Below are positions 1 to 5,553 of a stretch of DNA of 5,553 nucleotides, in pieces. Numbering within the stretch: position 1 is the stretch's first letter; every line of letters begins with the position of its first letter. The notes beneath the pieces are model-generated. The model searched no databases. It was not told where the DNA came from and saw nothing but the letters and a program-made list of their open reading frames with translations. The stretch lies in the NCBI GenBank assembly GCA_025453715.1, contig JALOPT010000114.1, forward strand, positions 1 through 5,553, written 5' to 3'. Position numbers and translations under genes: made by a program. Source of the DNA: Methanoregulaceae archaeon. GTDB lineage: Archaea; Halobacteriota; Methanomicrobia; Methanomicrobiales; Methanospirillaceae.

Positions 1-1754
1 CAATCGAAGGGATTTCCCTCCTGCTCCCGGTTGTCAGGGATGATCCCGATCGGGTGGTACTCCTTTATGAGGAGATTCACCACCTTTCAACACCGGATGT
101 CCTCGCGAGGGCCAGCAATGTAGTCGGGCTTGTCGGAGAGACTGCAAGAGACCTGTCAAACAAAAAAAGTGACCTGGAAATCACAATCACCGGGTTAAAC
201 CGCTATGAAAAAATTATTGATAAAATCCAACCCCTCGAGCAACAGCTACCGATACTCCATGGATATGAAGTTACGGTGCTGGTAATCCAGAAAGAATACG
301 AGGACGTACTCGATATCATTCGTCCTGCATTATCAGGTATAACCAATAACCAGTATGAACTGATATCGGCGGACCTTGACGATCAGACAATTGCAGTAAT
401 AACCGTCTTCAACAAGAATTATTCTGAAAATGTCCACCGTTTCCTTTTCTCAAAAAACATCAATGAAGTCCGGATTCCTGCTGATTATTCAAATATGCCG
501 CTTGATAAGGCATTGTTGCTGATTGATAAAAATCGCCGGGAGGCTGAATCAGAGAAAGAAAATATCAATACAGAGCTCACCCGTGTCTCACGGGAATGGA
601 ACCAGGAGCTGAAGGCGTTACACAAGGTCCTGCTGGAACGGGGTGAAGAACTCAGTGCGTACAACAATTTCGGGGAAACTGATTATACCGTGATGATCCG
701 GGGTTGGATCCCAAAAAAATTTATCCCGGTGACAAGGGAGGTGCTGGAAGAAAAATTTCAGGGCCGGGTGGTAATGACAGAAACTGACGCTACGGCAGAG
801 ATGATGGACCGCACCCCTATATTCTATGATAACCCCAGGTGGGCCCGCCCGTTTGAATTTTTCACGAAACTTTCAAGTCCTCCGCAATACAACGAGATCG
901 ATCCTTCCCCGCTCCTTGCCATATTTTTCCCGATATTTTTCGGGATTATTGTTGGGGATATCGGGTATGGTATCCTGATACTGCTTGTTGGTTTATTTAT
1001 TCATTTCCGTTTCGAGGCGGTAAAATGGCTTCGGCAGATATCGGGGATCCTCATCATTTCATCCTTTCCGGCAATCTTTTTCGGGTTCCTTTTCGGGGAA
1101 TTCTTCGGGAATTTTGGAGAGATGATGGGTTGGATCGAGCCTGTTACCCTTTTCGGTGTTACATGGAACAGGATAGAGGCAATGATCCCGCTCCTTATCC
1201 TGACAATTGCCATCGGGGTATTTCACGTGGTGCTTGGGCTTGTCATTGGGGTCATTAATTCAATAACCCGGAAAAACCGTAAACACATCTGTGAAAAGTG
1301 CGGGATGATCGGTGTAATTGCCGGGTTGATCCTTCTTCTCGCTTTGATTGGGGGGTTTCTTCCGGCAGCCCTGTATATTCCTGTGTTCGTCCTTCTCGGG
1401 ATCGCCGTACTTCTGGTAATTTACGGTGGCGGCACTGGCGGGGCTATTGAGATAATGGGCACTGTTGGAAATATTTTATCATATGTCCGCCTGATGGCGA
1501 TTGGGATGGCCTCGGTTATACTCGCAATGGTCGCCAACGAACTGGGGGGTGCTATGGATGTACTTATTGTAGGTATCCTGATTGCTGTCCTGCTCCACAC
1601 ACTCAACCTGATGTTAGCAATGTTCAGCCCTTCAATTCACAGTGTACGGTTACATGTCGTGGAATTCTATTCCAAATTCTACCATGGGGGAGGACTGCCA
1701 TACAATCCGTTCAGTTCCGGAAATAAACCGGGTATCAGCGAGGGTAAGAAGTAG
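1..1754 (+). CDS. atpI: A-type ATP synthase subunit I (a subunit), 5' partial
   Basis: Membrane stator subunit of the A1Ao-ATP synthase, which supplies the ion half-channels beside the c ring and anchors the peripheral stalk. The frame is open to the window edge (first full codon at position 3, 17 codons before the GTG at 54), so that GTG is not the real start. About 583 residues are visible against 640-700 usual for the family. Numbering from the GTG at 54, residues 1-275 are the soluble stalk-like domain with helical segments near 35-65 and 150-200. Residues 286-525 hold about seven membrane helices. The essential channel arginine is R479, in LSYVRLMAIG. A second conserved arginine, R532, and E537 lie in the C-terminal motif VRLHVVEFYSKFYHGGG, typical of the family. 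The only two cysteines (C413, C416) form a CxxC in the loop before a membrane helix. Subunit H is expected just upstream. Identity is certain from motifs and context. Confidence 0.97.
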   Translation, partial: IEGISLLLPVVRDDPDRVVLLYEEIHHLSTPDVLARASNVVGLVGETARDLSNKKSDLEITITGLNRYEKIIDKIQPLEQQLPILHGYEVTVLVIQKEYEDVLDIIRPALSGITNNQYELISADLDDQTIAVITVFNKNYSENVHRFLFSKNINEVRIPADYSNMPLDKALLLIDKNRREAESEKENINTELTRVSREWNQELKALHKVLLERGEELSAYNNFGETDYTVMIRGWIPKKFIPVTREVLEEKFQGRVVMTETDATAEMMDRTPIFYDNPRWARPFEFFTKLSSPPQYNEIDPSPLLAIFFPIFFGIIVGDIGYGILILLVGLFIHFRFEAVKWLRQISGILIISSFPAIFFGFLFGEFFGNFGEMMGWIEPVTLFGVTWNRIEAMIPLLILTIAIGVFHVVLGLVIGVINSITRKNRKHICEKCGMIGVIAGLILLLALIGGFLPAALYIPVFVLLGIAVLLVIYGGGTGGAIEIMGTVGNILSYVRLMAIGMASVILAMVANELGGAMDVLIVGILIAVLLHTLNLMLAMFSPSIHSVRLHVVEFYSKFYHGGGLPYNPFSSGNKPGISEGKK

Positions 1755-1768
1755 GCTTCCATGGCCAG

Positions 1769-1790
1769 TTTTCATTTAAAAAAATGAAAA
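1769..1790 (+). repeat. Perfect AT-rich inverted repeat (hairpin) between I and K
   Basis: TTTTCATTT (1769-1777) and AAATGAAAA (1782-1790) are exact reverse complements separated by AAAA. A G:U pair (1768/1791) could extend the stem. It starts 15 nt after the stop codon of subunit I. It has one G:C pair, so it is weak, and no T-run follows it as archaeal terminators usually have. It could be an mRNA processing or stability element that separates the K transcript from I, or chance in AT-rich DNA. Confidence 0.5.
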
Positions 1791-1814
1791 TAAAGAACTT
1801 ATCAATTATTAAAC

Positions 1815-1822
1815 TTTATATA
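1815..1822 (+). promoter_or_regulatory. Putative archaeal TATA box of an internal promoter for the c subunit gene
   Basis: TTTATATA exactly matches the methanogen box A consensus and is continued by ATATAA. It lies in the only clearly AT-rich gap of the window (1755-1859). AAAC directly upstream partly resembles a TFB recognition element. With the usual spacing of about 25 nt, transcription would start near 1841-1846. That leaves a short leader of about 15-19 nt carrying the Shine-Dalgarno sequence at 1847. An extra promoter here would help supply the c subunit, needed in many copies per complex. The start site is inferred. Confidence 0.55.
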
Positions 1823-1846
1823 ATATAAGATCACTGTAACGCATTA

Positions 1847-1852
1847 GAGGTG
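1847..1852 (+). promoter_or_regulatory. Shine-Dalgarno site of atpK
   Basis: GAGGTG is complementary to CACCTC at the 3' end of archaeal 16S rRNA and stands 7 nt before the TTG at 1860. It decides the start: the frame has a TAG at 1845-1847, and no ATG or GTG follows until deep in the protein, so TTG is the only workable initiation codon. Confidence 0.8.
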
Positions 1853-1859
1853 TTTTAAA

Positions 1860-2075
1860 TTGGCGTTCGAAGTTGCAATCGGGGCTGCGATCGCATTTGC
1901 CGGGGGGGCAATAGCGACAGGCTGGGCACAATCGAGAATCGGTGCGGCGGGAGCTGCAACAATCGCGGAAAGACCTGAAGCTGCCGGAAGCGTGATTGTT
2001 CTTGAAGCAATTCCTGAGACAATGGTAATATTGGGTTTCGTGGTCGCAGCCATGATTGTGATCATGGTCAAGTGA
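1860..2075 (+). CDS. atpK: A-type ATP synthase subunit K (c subunit, proteolipid)
   Basis: Rotor-ring proteolipid that carries the coupling ion through the membrane. It has 71 residues in one hairpin: helix 1 about 4-35, a polar loop around AERPEAAG (36-43), and helix 2 about 44-70. The ion-binding carboxylate is E53, in IPETMVILGF. Q24 in helix 1 lies 15 residues before the loop proline and E53 lies 14 after it, the same spacing I recall for Q110 and E139 of the Enterococcus hirae Na+ V-ATPase ring subunit. Q24 with E53-T54 is therefore compatible with Na+ binding, but proton use cannot be excluded. The start is a rare TTG supported by a strong Shine-Dalgarno site. The preceding gap holds a likely promoter, suggesting extra transcription of this high-copy subunit. 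Its TGA stop overlaps the GTG of a small frame (GTGA). W22 in helix 1 is an unusually bulky residue in a glycine/alanine-rich helix. Confidence 0.95.
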   Translation: MAFEVAIGAAIAFAGGAIATGWAQSRIGAAGAATIAERPEAAGSVIVLEAIPETMVILGFVVAAMIVIMVK

Positions 2076-2203
2076 AGCTGTTACTCACCTGTATCGAACA
2101 GGGATATCCGGAGAATAATTATTTCCGGTACCCCCGGGACATCGAGTTCCCCGTTGCCATGTTGTATGACAACAGCCGGGGAGGAATTGGTGCGGCCTTA
2201 TGA
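2072..2203 (+). CDS. Hypothetical 43-residue small protein or leader peptide between K and E
   Basis: I do not recognise this product. A GTG at 2072 overlaps the K stop as GTGA, and the frame runs without a stop for 43 codons to a TGA at 2201-2203 that overlaps the E start as ATGA, so it fills the apparent K-E gap exactly. GTGATC at 2058-2063, 8 nt before the GTG, is complementary to part of the 16S rRNA 3' end and may be a weak ribosome site; reinitiation from K is also possible. The peptide has a short hydrophobic start (MKLLLTCI), an aromatic middle (Y12, Y17, F18, Y20, F26, Y32) and a glycine-rich end (GGIGAAL). It has no membrane helix, one cysteine and near-neutral charge. About 65% of third codon positions are G or C, which looks coding. 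It could be a real small protein, a coupling leader for E, or a chance open frame. Confidence 0.5.
   Translation: MKLLLTCIEQGYPENNYFRYPRDIEFPVAMLYDNSRGGIGAAL
2147..2183 (+). promoter_or_regulatory. Predicted stem-loop that sequesters the atpE Shine-Dalgarno site
   Basis: By hand folding, 2147-2153 (TTCCCCG) pairs with 2177-2183 (CGGGGAG; six Watson-Crick pairs plus one G:U). Then 2156-2157 pairs with 2175-2176, and TGTTGT (2160-2165) pairs with ACAACA (2169-2174) around a 3-nt ATG loop. Two 2-nt bulges lie on the 5' side. In total about 15 pairs form over 37 nt. The 3' arm covers most of the GGGGAGG ribosome site of subunit E, so the fold should block free initiation unless a ribosome translating the small frame opens it. 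Energy was not computed. Confidence 0.5.
2178..2184 (+). promoter_or_regulatory. Shine-Dalgarno site of atpE with long spacing
   Basis: GGGGAGG is a strong match to the 16S rRNA 3' end, but it stands 15 nt before the ATG at 2200, longer than the 6-8 nt seen for K, C, F and A. No ATG, GTG or TTG lies in the E frame between the upstream TGA at 2167 and 2200, so the start is not in doubt. The site lies in the 3' arm of a predicted hairpin and inside the small frame. Confidence 0.6.
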
Positions 2204-2796
2204 AATACGATCACCTGATCAAGGCAATAGAAGATGGTGCAGAGGAGAAAATCAGGGAAATCACTGATAGCAAAGATCGGGAAATCCGTGAAATCCTGGA
2301 ACGTGCAGAATCAGAGTCTGCTCAGTTGCGTAAGGACCTGCTTGCACAAATAAATCAAAGGGTGGAAATCGAAAGGAATAAGGAAATTTATTCGGCACGT
2401 GAGCAGGCAAAAGATCAATTGGCACGGGCTCGTAATGGGGCCTTTCTTTCAGTTTTCCAGGTGTCTGATGAACAACTCTCTTCTTTACGTTCAAGTCCGT
2501 CGTATGGGGCGTTTTTCAAGGCAGTCATGACCGAAATAACCGGATCTCTTGACAGTGAAAAAATCCGTCTTCATATTGATCCAAAAGATGAGGCTCTTTG
2601 CCGGCAGCTGATCAAAGATACCGGGGGGGAGTTCGAAATTGTAACCGATCTTACAACAAAGGGTGGGCTGACCGGGTCAACACCTGATGGAAAGGTTGTT
2701 ATCCGTAACACCATTGAGGACCGCCTGGCAAGGGCAAAAGAACGTATGAAAGTCGTTGTATTTTCGGGACTCTATGGAGACCAGGATGTACGTTGA
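2200..2796 (+). CDS. atpE: A-type ATP synthase subunit E (peripheral stalk)
   Basis: Peripheral stalk subunit that pairs with subunit H and holds the catalytic A3B3 head against rotation, at the cytoplasmic face of the membrane. The 198 residues match the family length of about 185-205. Residues 1-85 form a highly charged, heptad-like helix (coiled coil expected with H). Residues 95-198 form the globular C-terminal domain that contacts the head, ending in the family-typical run GGLTGS (155-160), then a VVIRNTIEDRL segment. The only cysteine is C134. The ATG overlaps the TGA of the preceding small frame (ATGA), and its ribosome site is distant and probably structured, so translation is likely coupled to upstream reading. 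The 3' end overlaps subunit C by 11 nt if C starts at 2786. Identity rests on domain layout, C-terminal motif and operon position. Confidence 0.95.
   Translation: MKYDHLIKAIEDGAEEKIREITDSKDREIREILERAESESAQLRKDLLAQINQRVEIERNKEIYSAREQAKDQLARARNGAFLSVFQVSDEQLSSLRSSPSYGAFFKAVMTEITGSLDSEKIRLHIDPKDEALCRQLIKDTGGEFEIVTDLTTKGGLTGSTPDGKVVIRNTIEDRLARAKERMKVVVFSGLYGDQDVR
2776..2779 (+). promoter_or_regulatory. Shine-Dalgarno site that decides the atpC start
   Basis: GGAG lies 6 nt before the ATG at 2786 and inside the end of the E gene. The other in-frame candidates, TTG 2756 and ATG 2774, have no comparable site at proper spacing, which favours 2786. Confidence 0.6.
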
Positions 2797-3835
2797 GTAT
2801 GTAAATGCACGAGTCCACGGAATGTCAAGCCGCCTTATTACTACCCATGGGTTCGAACGGCTGATCGCCCAGCCCTCCCTTGAGGGTATTATAACGGAGC
2901 TCGAGAAGACACCCTACCGCGAAGAAATCGTTGAGGCACGCATATTGCATACCGGTATCAGCTGCATCGAGTATGCCCTCCGTAAAAATCTCATGAACAC
3001 CTACCGGAAGATCCTGGCACTCGTAGAGGGAGAAAAACCTGCACGATATATCATAATCTTCCTTAAAAAATGGGATGTCCAGAATATAAAGACGATAATC
3101 CGTGGTAAAAATATACAGACTTCTAATGAGGAGATCTCCGGTTGCCTTATCCCTGCCGGTACGTTGGATGAAACGACGTTGATTGAACTGATAAAACAGC
3201 CGGATGTCCGTGCCGTTGTGGATATGATGGCGACCTGGGAAATCGAATATGCCGTCCCGCTAACGCGGCATATCGGGGAATTTTCACAGCGGAACGAGAT
3301 AGGCCGGCTGGAGTACGCATTGGACGAGTATTATTTTGAGTCTTCACTACGGCAATTAAGTGGAAAGCGCCATGATGACAAGGTCGTTCGTGATCTTATC
3401 GGTACTGAAATTGATATCAGGAATATAAAGACCGCCATGATGATGATCAGGGATTCGGTCTCCGCAGATGAAGCAGCCCCGTTCCTGCTCAGTGGTGGAA
3501 AAGAGATCAATAATGAGCTGATTCATGCGATGATCGGGACAAAAAAAATTCCGGATGCTCTCCGCCTCCTTGAACAGACGTCCTACCGTTTTCTGCTATC
3601 TGTCCCTGATATAGAAATCAGCCAGGGAAAGATATCAGTACTTGAAAAAGAGCTTGATCGCTTCCTGATCAGGAACGGGATTGCGATGTTCCGTGGTGAT
3701 CCCCTCTCTTTCACTATCGTAATCGGTTACCTCTGGGCGAAACTTAATGAAATTACAAATATCAGGGTTATTGCCCGTTGCAGGGAGACTGGAATGCCTG
3801 ATGAACTGATGGAGTCGGAGATTTTCTATGTATAA
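2786..3835 (+). CDS. atpC: A-type ATP synthase subunit C (central stalk, V-ATPase d-like)
   Basis: Funnel-shaped subunit that sits on the c ring and couples it to the central shaft (D and F); homologous to V-ATPase subunit d. From the ATG at 2786 it has 349 residues, normal for the family. The beginning MYVEYVNARVHGMSSRLI is the conserved family N-terminus (YxNARVRxMxSxLL-like). The rest is helical without membrane segments, as expected from the three-fold helical repeat of this family. Family-typical stretches include EVDIRNIK-like GTEIDIRNIKTAMMM and, near the end, FTIVIGYLWAKLNEITNIRVIARC. The start is chosen from the GGAG site 6 nt upstream and the homologous N-terminus; ATG 2774 (four residues longer) is the main alternative. 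It overlaps E by 11 nt and F by 8 nt, so the genes are translationally coupled. Identity is sure, the exact start less so. Confidence 0.93.
   Translation: MYVEYVNARVHGMSSRLITTHGFERLIAQPSLEGIITELEKTPYREEIVEARILHTGISCIEYALRKNLMNTYRKILALVEGEKPARYIIIFLKKWDVQNIKTIIRGKNIQTSNEEISGCLIPAGTLDETTLIELIKQPDVRAVVDMMATWEIEYAVPLTRHIGEFSQRNEIGRLEYALDEYYFESSLRQLSGKRHDDKVVRDLIGTEIDIRNIKTAMMMIRDSVSADEAAPFLLSGGKEINNELIHAMIGTKKIPDALRLLEQTSYRFLLSVPDIEISQGKISVLEKELDRFLIRNGIAMFRGDPLSFTIVIGYLWAKLNEITNIRVIARCRETGMPDELMESEIFYV
3811..3820 (+). promoter_or_regulatory. Tandem Shine-Dalgarno cores before atpF
   Basis: GGAGTCGGAG contains two GGAG cores within the last codons of subunit C. The second (3817-3820) stands 7 nt before the ATG at 3828, which fixes the start of F and shows that it can initiate on its own despite the 8-nt overlap. 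Confidence 0.65.
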
Positions 3836-4148
3836 GTACGTTATTGTCACAGATCCGGATACTGCCGCAGGGTTTCGCCTTGCAGGGGTTGAGGTAATCG
3901 AGGTTTCTACTCCTGAGGAGGCAAAGAAGGCAATCCCCCCCCTGCTGAATGCCGATGATACCGGTATTATCGGGGTAAGTGAGGAGTTCATGTCGGTGCT
4001 GGACCCTGAACTGCTGGCAAATATTGAAAAGACGTACCGGCCGATTATTATCCCGATCCCAAGCCGGGCTAAAAAGGTGGTATCAGAAACGTACATCGAA
4101 CGGCTCCTAAGGCGGGCAATCGGGTACAACATTGTGGTGAGGCGATAA
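3828..4148 (+). CDS. atpF: A-type ATP synthase subunit F (central stalk)
   Basis: Small central-stalk subunit that binds subunit D of the rotor and, in related enzymes, contacts the nucleotide-binding head. The 106 residues agree with the family (about 100-105). It has a Rossmann-like alternating strand/helix pattern: strand YVIVTD (4-9), the family signature GFRLAGV (15-21), strand VIEV (23-26), GIIGVSEEF (46-54), and strand PIIIPIPS (72-79). The tail is a basic helix (about 86-97, ending LLRRAIG), matching the mobile C-terminal helix known in this family. An eight-C run at 3935-3942 falls inside the gene but the frame is intact. It overlaps C by 8 nt and ends 2 nt before A. Confidence 0.95.
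   Translation: MYKYVIVTDPDTAAGFRLAGVEVIEVSTPEEAKKAIPPLLNADDTGIIGVSEEFMSVLDPELLANIEKTYRPIIIPIPSRAKKVVSETYIERLLRRAIGYNIVVRR
4139..4142 (+). promoter_or_regulatory. Shine-Dalgarno site of atpA
   Basis: GAGG, within GGTGAGG at 4136-4142, lies in the last codons of F and 8 nt before the ATG at 4151. It supports this start for subunit A. Confidence 0.65.
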
Positions 4149-4150
4149 AT

Positions 4151-5553
4151 ATGATAAAAGGAGTAATTTCAAGGATCTCCGGGCCGGTCATCCTCGCCGA
4201 ACATATGCGTGGTTCAAGGATGTACGATGTGGTCAGGGTCGGAGAGAAGTCCCTGGCCGGGGAGGTCATCAGGCTTGATGATGAAAACGCAGTTATCCAG
4301 GTCTACGAGGATACATCGGGGTTGAAGGCCGGTGAACCGGTAATTAACACCGGGATTCCCCTCTCGGTGGAACTGGGCCCGGGACTGATATCATCGATTT
4401 ACGATGGTGTCCAGCGTCCGCTTTCAGTGCTTGCTGAACTTTCAGGGAGTTTTATATCCCGCGGGATCTCTGTACCGGGTCTCGACAGGGCAACAAAATG
4501 GGAGTTTGTCCCCCTTGTAAAGTCGGGTGACAAGGTCACCGGCGGTGACATAATCGGCACTGTCCAGGAATTCCATATCGAACACCGTATTATGGTACCG
4601 CCGGGGCATTCCGGAACCGTCCGTGAGATCAGGGGTGGTAATTTTACGGTGGAGGAGACGGTATGCACCCTTGAAGACGGTACGAAACTACCGATGATGC
4701 AGACGTGGCCTGTGAGAAAGGAACGTCCATATAAAAAGAAACTCGATCCGGAAGTCCCGCTCTTAACAGGGCAACGGGTGTTTGACAGTCTCTTTCCCCT
4801 TACCAAGGGCGGCACTGCCATGATCCCTGGTGGCTTCGGGACTGGCAAGACGGTTTCGGAACAGACACTCGCGAAATGGGCTGATGCCCGCATTATTGTC
4901 TATATCGGGTGCGGGGAACGTGGGAATGAAATGACTGACGTGCTTACCGAATTCCCGGAACTTGTCGACCCAAGGACAGACCTCCCCCTTATCCAGAGGA
5001 CAATAATGGTTGCAAACACCTCCAATATGCCAGTCGCAGCCCGTGAAGCATCAATATATACAGGGATTACCATGGGGGAGTATTACCGGGACATGGGGTA
5101 CGATGTCGCCCTGATGGCGGACTCCACCTCCAGGTGGGGGGAAGCGCTCCGTGAGGTATCAGGCCGTCTTGAAGAGATGCCGGGCGAGGAGGGGTACCCT
5201 GCATACCTTGCCACCCGGCTGGCCGCTTTTTATGAACGTGCCGGAAGGGTGATGTGCCTCGGGAACCGGGAAGAGACTGGATCGGTCACGATCGTCGGGG
5301 CCGTCTCTCCCCCCGGAGGAGACTTTTCAGAACCTATTACCCAGAACACACTCAGAATTGCCGGGACGTTCTGGGCACTCGACACGAGCCTCGCCAACAG
5401 GAGGCACTTCCCTTCCGTAAACTGGATTAAAAGTTACTCCCTTTATCTCGAGAGCCTGAAGGGTTGGTACACAAGTCACATTGCACCTGACTGGATGGAG
5501 ATACGAGACCAGACAATGTACCTCCTCCAGAAAGAGATCGAGCTGCTGGAGAT
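4151..5553 (+). CDS. atpA: A-type ATP synthase catalytic subunit A, 3' partial
   Basis: Catalytic subunit of the A3B3 head, which makes or hydrolyses ATP. The frame has no stop before the window end: 467 full codons are visible against about 580 in the family, so the C-terminal helical domain is cut off. Residues 1-70 are the N-terminal beta-barrel (MIKGVISRISGPVILAEHM). About 110-200 is the A-specific non-homologous insert (VPPGHSGTVREIRGGNFTVE). The P-loop is G227-T234, reading GGFGTGKT with K233 and T234. The catalytic glutamate is E256, in GCGERGNEMT. The Walker B aspartate is D324, in ALMADSTSRWGEALRE, followed by the conserved GRLEEMPGEEGYPAYLATRLA. The usual P-loop is GPFGSGKT, so proline and serine are replaced here by glycine and threonine. 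It starts 2 nt after F with a GAGG site at 8 nt. Subunit B is expected next. Confidence 0.97.
   Translation, partial: MIKGVISRISGPVILAEHMRGSRMYDVVRVGEKSLAGEVIRLDDENAVIQVYEDTSGLKAGEPVINTGIPLSVELGPGLISSIYDGVQRPLSVLAELSGSFISRGISVPGLDRATKWEFVPLVKSGDKVTGGDIIGTVQEFHIEHRIMVPPGHSGTVREIRGGNFTVEETVCTLEDGTKLPMMQTWPVRKERPYKKKLDPEVPLLTGQRVFDSLFPLTKGGTAMIPGGFGTGKTVSEQTLAKWADARIIVYIGCGERGNEMTDVLTEFPELVDPRTDLPLIQRTIMVANTSNMPVAAREASIYTGITMGEYYRDMGYDVALMADSTSRWGEALREVSGRLEEMPGEEGYPAYLATRLAAFYERAGRVMCLGNREETGSVTIVGAVSPPGGDFSEPITQNTLRIAGTFWALDTSLANRRHFPSVNWIKSYSLYLESLKGWYTSHIAPDWMEIRDQTMYLLQKEIELLE

Noticed and set aside
54..56. GTG at 54 as the start of subunit I
   Set aside because: The frame stays open to the window edge and upstream residues continue the protein; the family is 60-120 residues longer, so the true start lies outside the window.
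1769..1790. Transcription terminator after subunit I
   Set aside because: The stem is AT-only apart from one G:C pair and no T-run follows; archaeal terminators are mainly T-rich tracts, so termination is not supported by sequence alone.
1902..1908. Run of seven G in atpK (and eight C at 3935-3942 in atpF) as a frameshift or slippage site
   Set aside because: Both proteins are full-length and keep family motifs on both sides of the run, so no frameshift is indicated.
2051..2075. Programmed -1 frameshift fusing the c subunit to the small downstream frame
   Set aside because: No slippery heptamer was seen before the stop, and the GTGA overlap explains the arrangement more simply.
2261..2494. 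77-codon minus-strand frame inside subunit E
   Set aside because: It is antisense to a confident gene, with no domain or start signal.
2756..2758. TTG at 2756 as the start of subunit C
   Set aside because: It adds ten residues not expected before the conserved N-terminus and lacks a ribosome site; ATG 2786 has GGAG at 6 nt.
3635..4132. 165-codon open frame on the minus strand
   Set aside because: It lies opposite the confidently assigned end of C and most of F, has no recognisable product or ribosome site, and reads as serine-rich low-information sequence typical of an antisense shadow.
4399..4893. 164-codon open frame on the minus strand opposite subunit A
   Set aside because: Subunit A is unmistakable here on the + strand, including the P-loop; the antisense frame has no family features.

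Overview
The window is a continuous stretch of an archaeal A1Ao-ATP synthase (A-type/V-type ATPase) operon. Everything is read from the + strand, in the order I-K-E-C-F-A. This is the order of the methanogen aha/atp operons (H-I-K-E-C-F-A-B-D-G). The base composition, the one-hairpin c subunit and the protein sequences suggest a euryarchaeal methanogen, most likely of the order Methanomicrobiales (Methanoregula-like). That placement is from general resemblance only, with no database search. Both edges cut genes: subunit I (a) lacks its N-terminus and subunit A lacks its C-terminus.

Layout: 1-1754 is the membrane subunit I. 1755-1859 is an AT-rich gap with a perfect hairpin and a good archaeal TATA box, so it probably holds an internal promoter for the next gene. 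1860-2075 is the c (K) proteolipid with a TTG start. 2076-2199 looks like a 124-nt gap but is exactly filled by a 43-codon reading frame (2072-2203). That frame overlaps the stop of K (GTGA) and the start of E (ATGA). 2200-2796 is the stalk subunit E, then C (2786-3835), F (3828-4148) and the catalytic subunit A (4151 to the window end). From E onward the genes overlap or are 2 nt apart.

How the parts work together: K forms the rotating c ring and I provides the ion half-channels next to it. C and F belong to the central rotor, with C seated on the ring. E forms the peripheral stalk with the H subunit, whose gene is expected upstream. A is the catalytic subunit, pairing with B, whose gene is expected downstream. 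The complex makes ATP at the cell membrane from the Na+ or H+ gradient produced by methanogenesis.

The most interesting part is the K-E junction. An unannotated small reading frame there contains a stem-loop predicted to hide the Shine-Dalgarno sequence of E, which suggests that translation of E depends on ribosomes passing through the small frame. Other points of note are the internal promoter before the c subunit, a changed P-loop in subunit A (GGFGTGKT instead of the usual GPFGSGKT), and a lone CxxC pair in a loop of subunit I. No RNA genes, mobile elements, CRISPR arrays or factor-independent terminators were seen.
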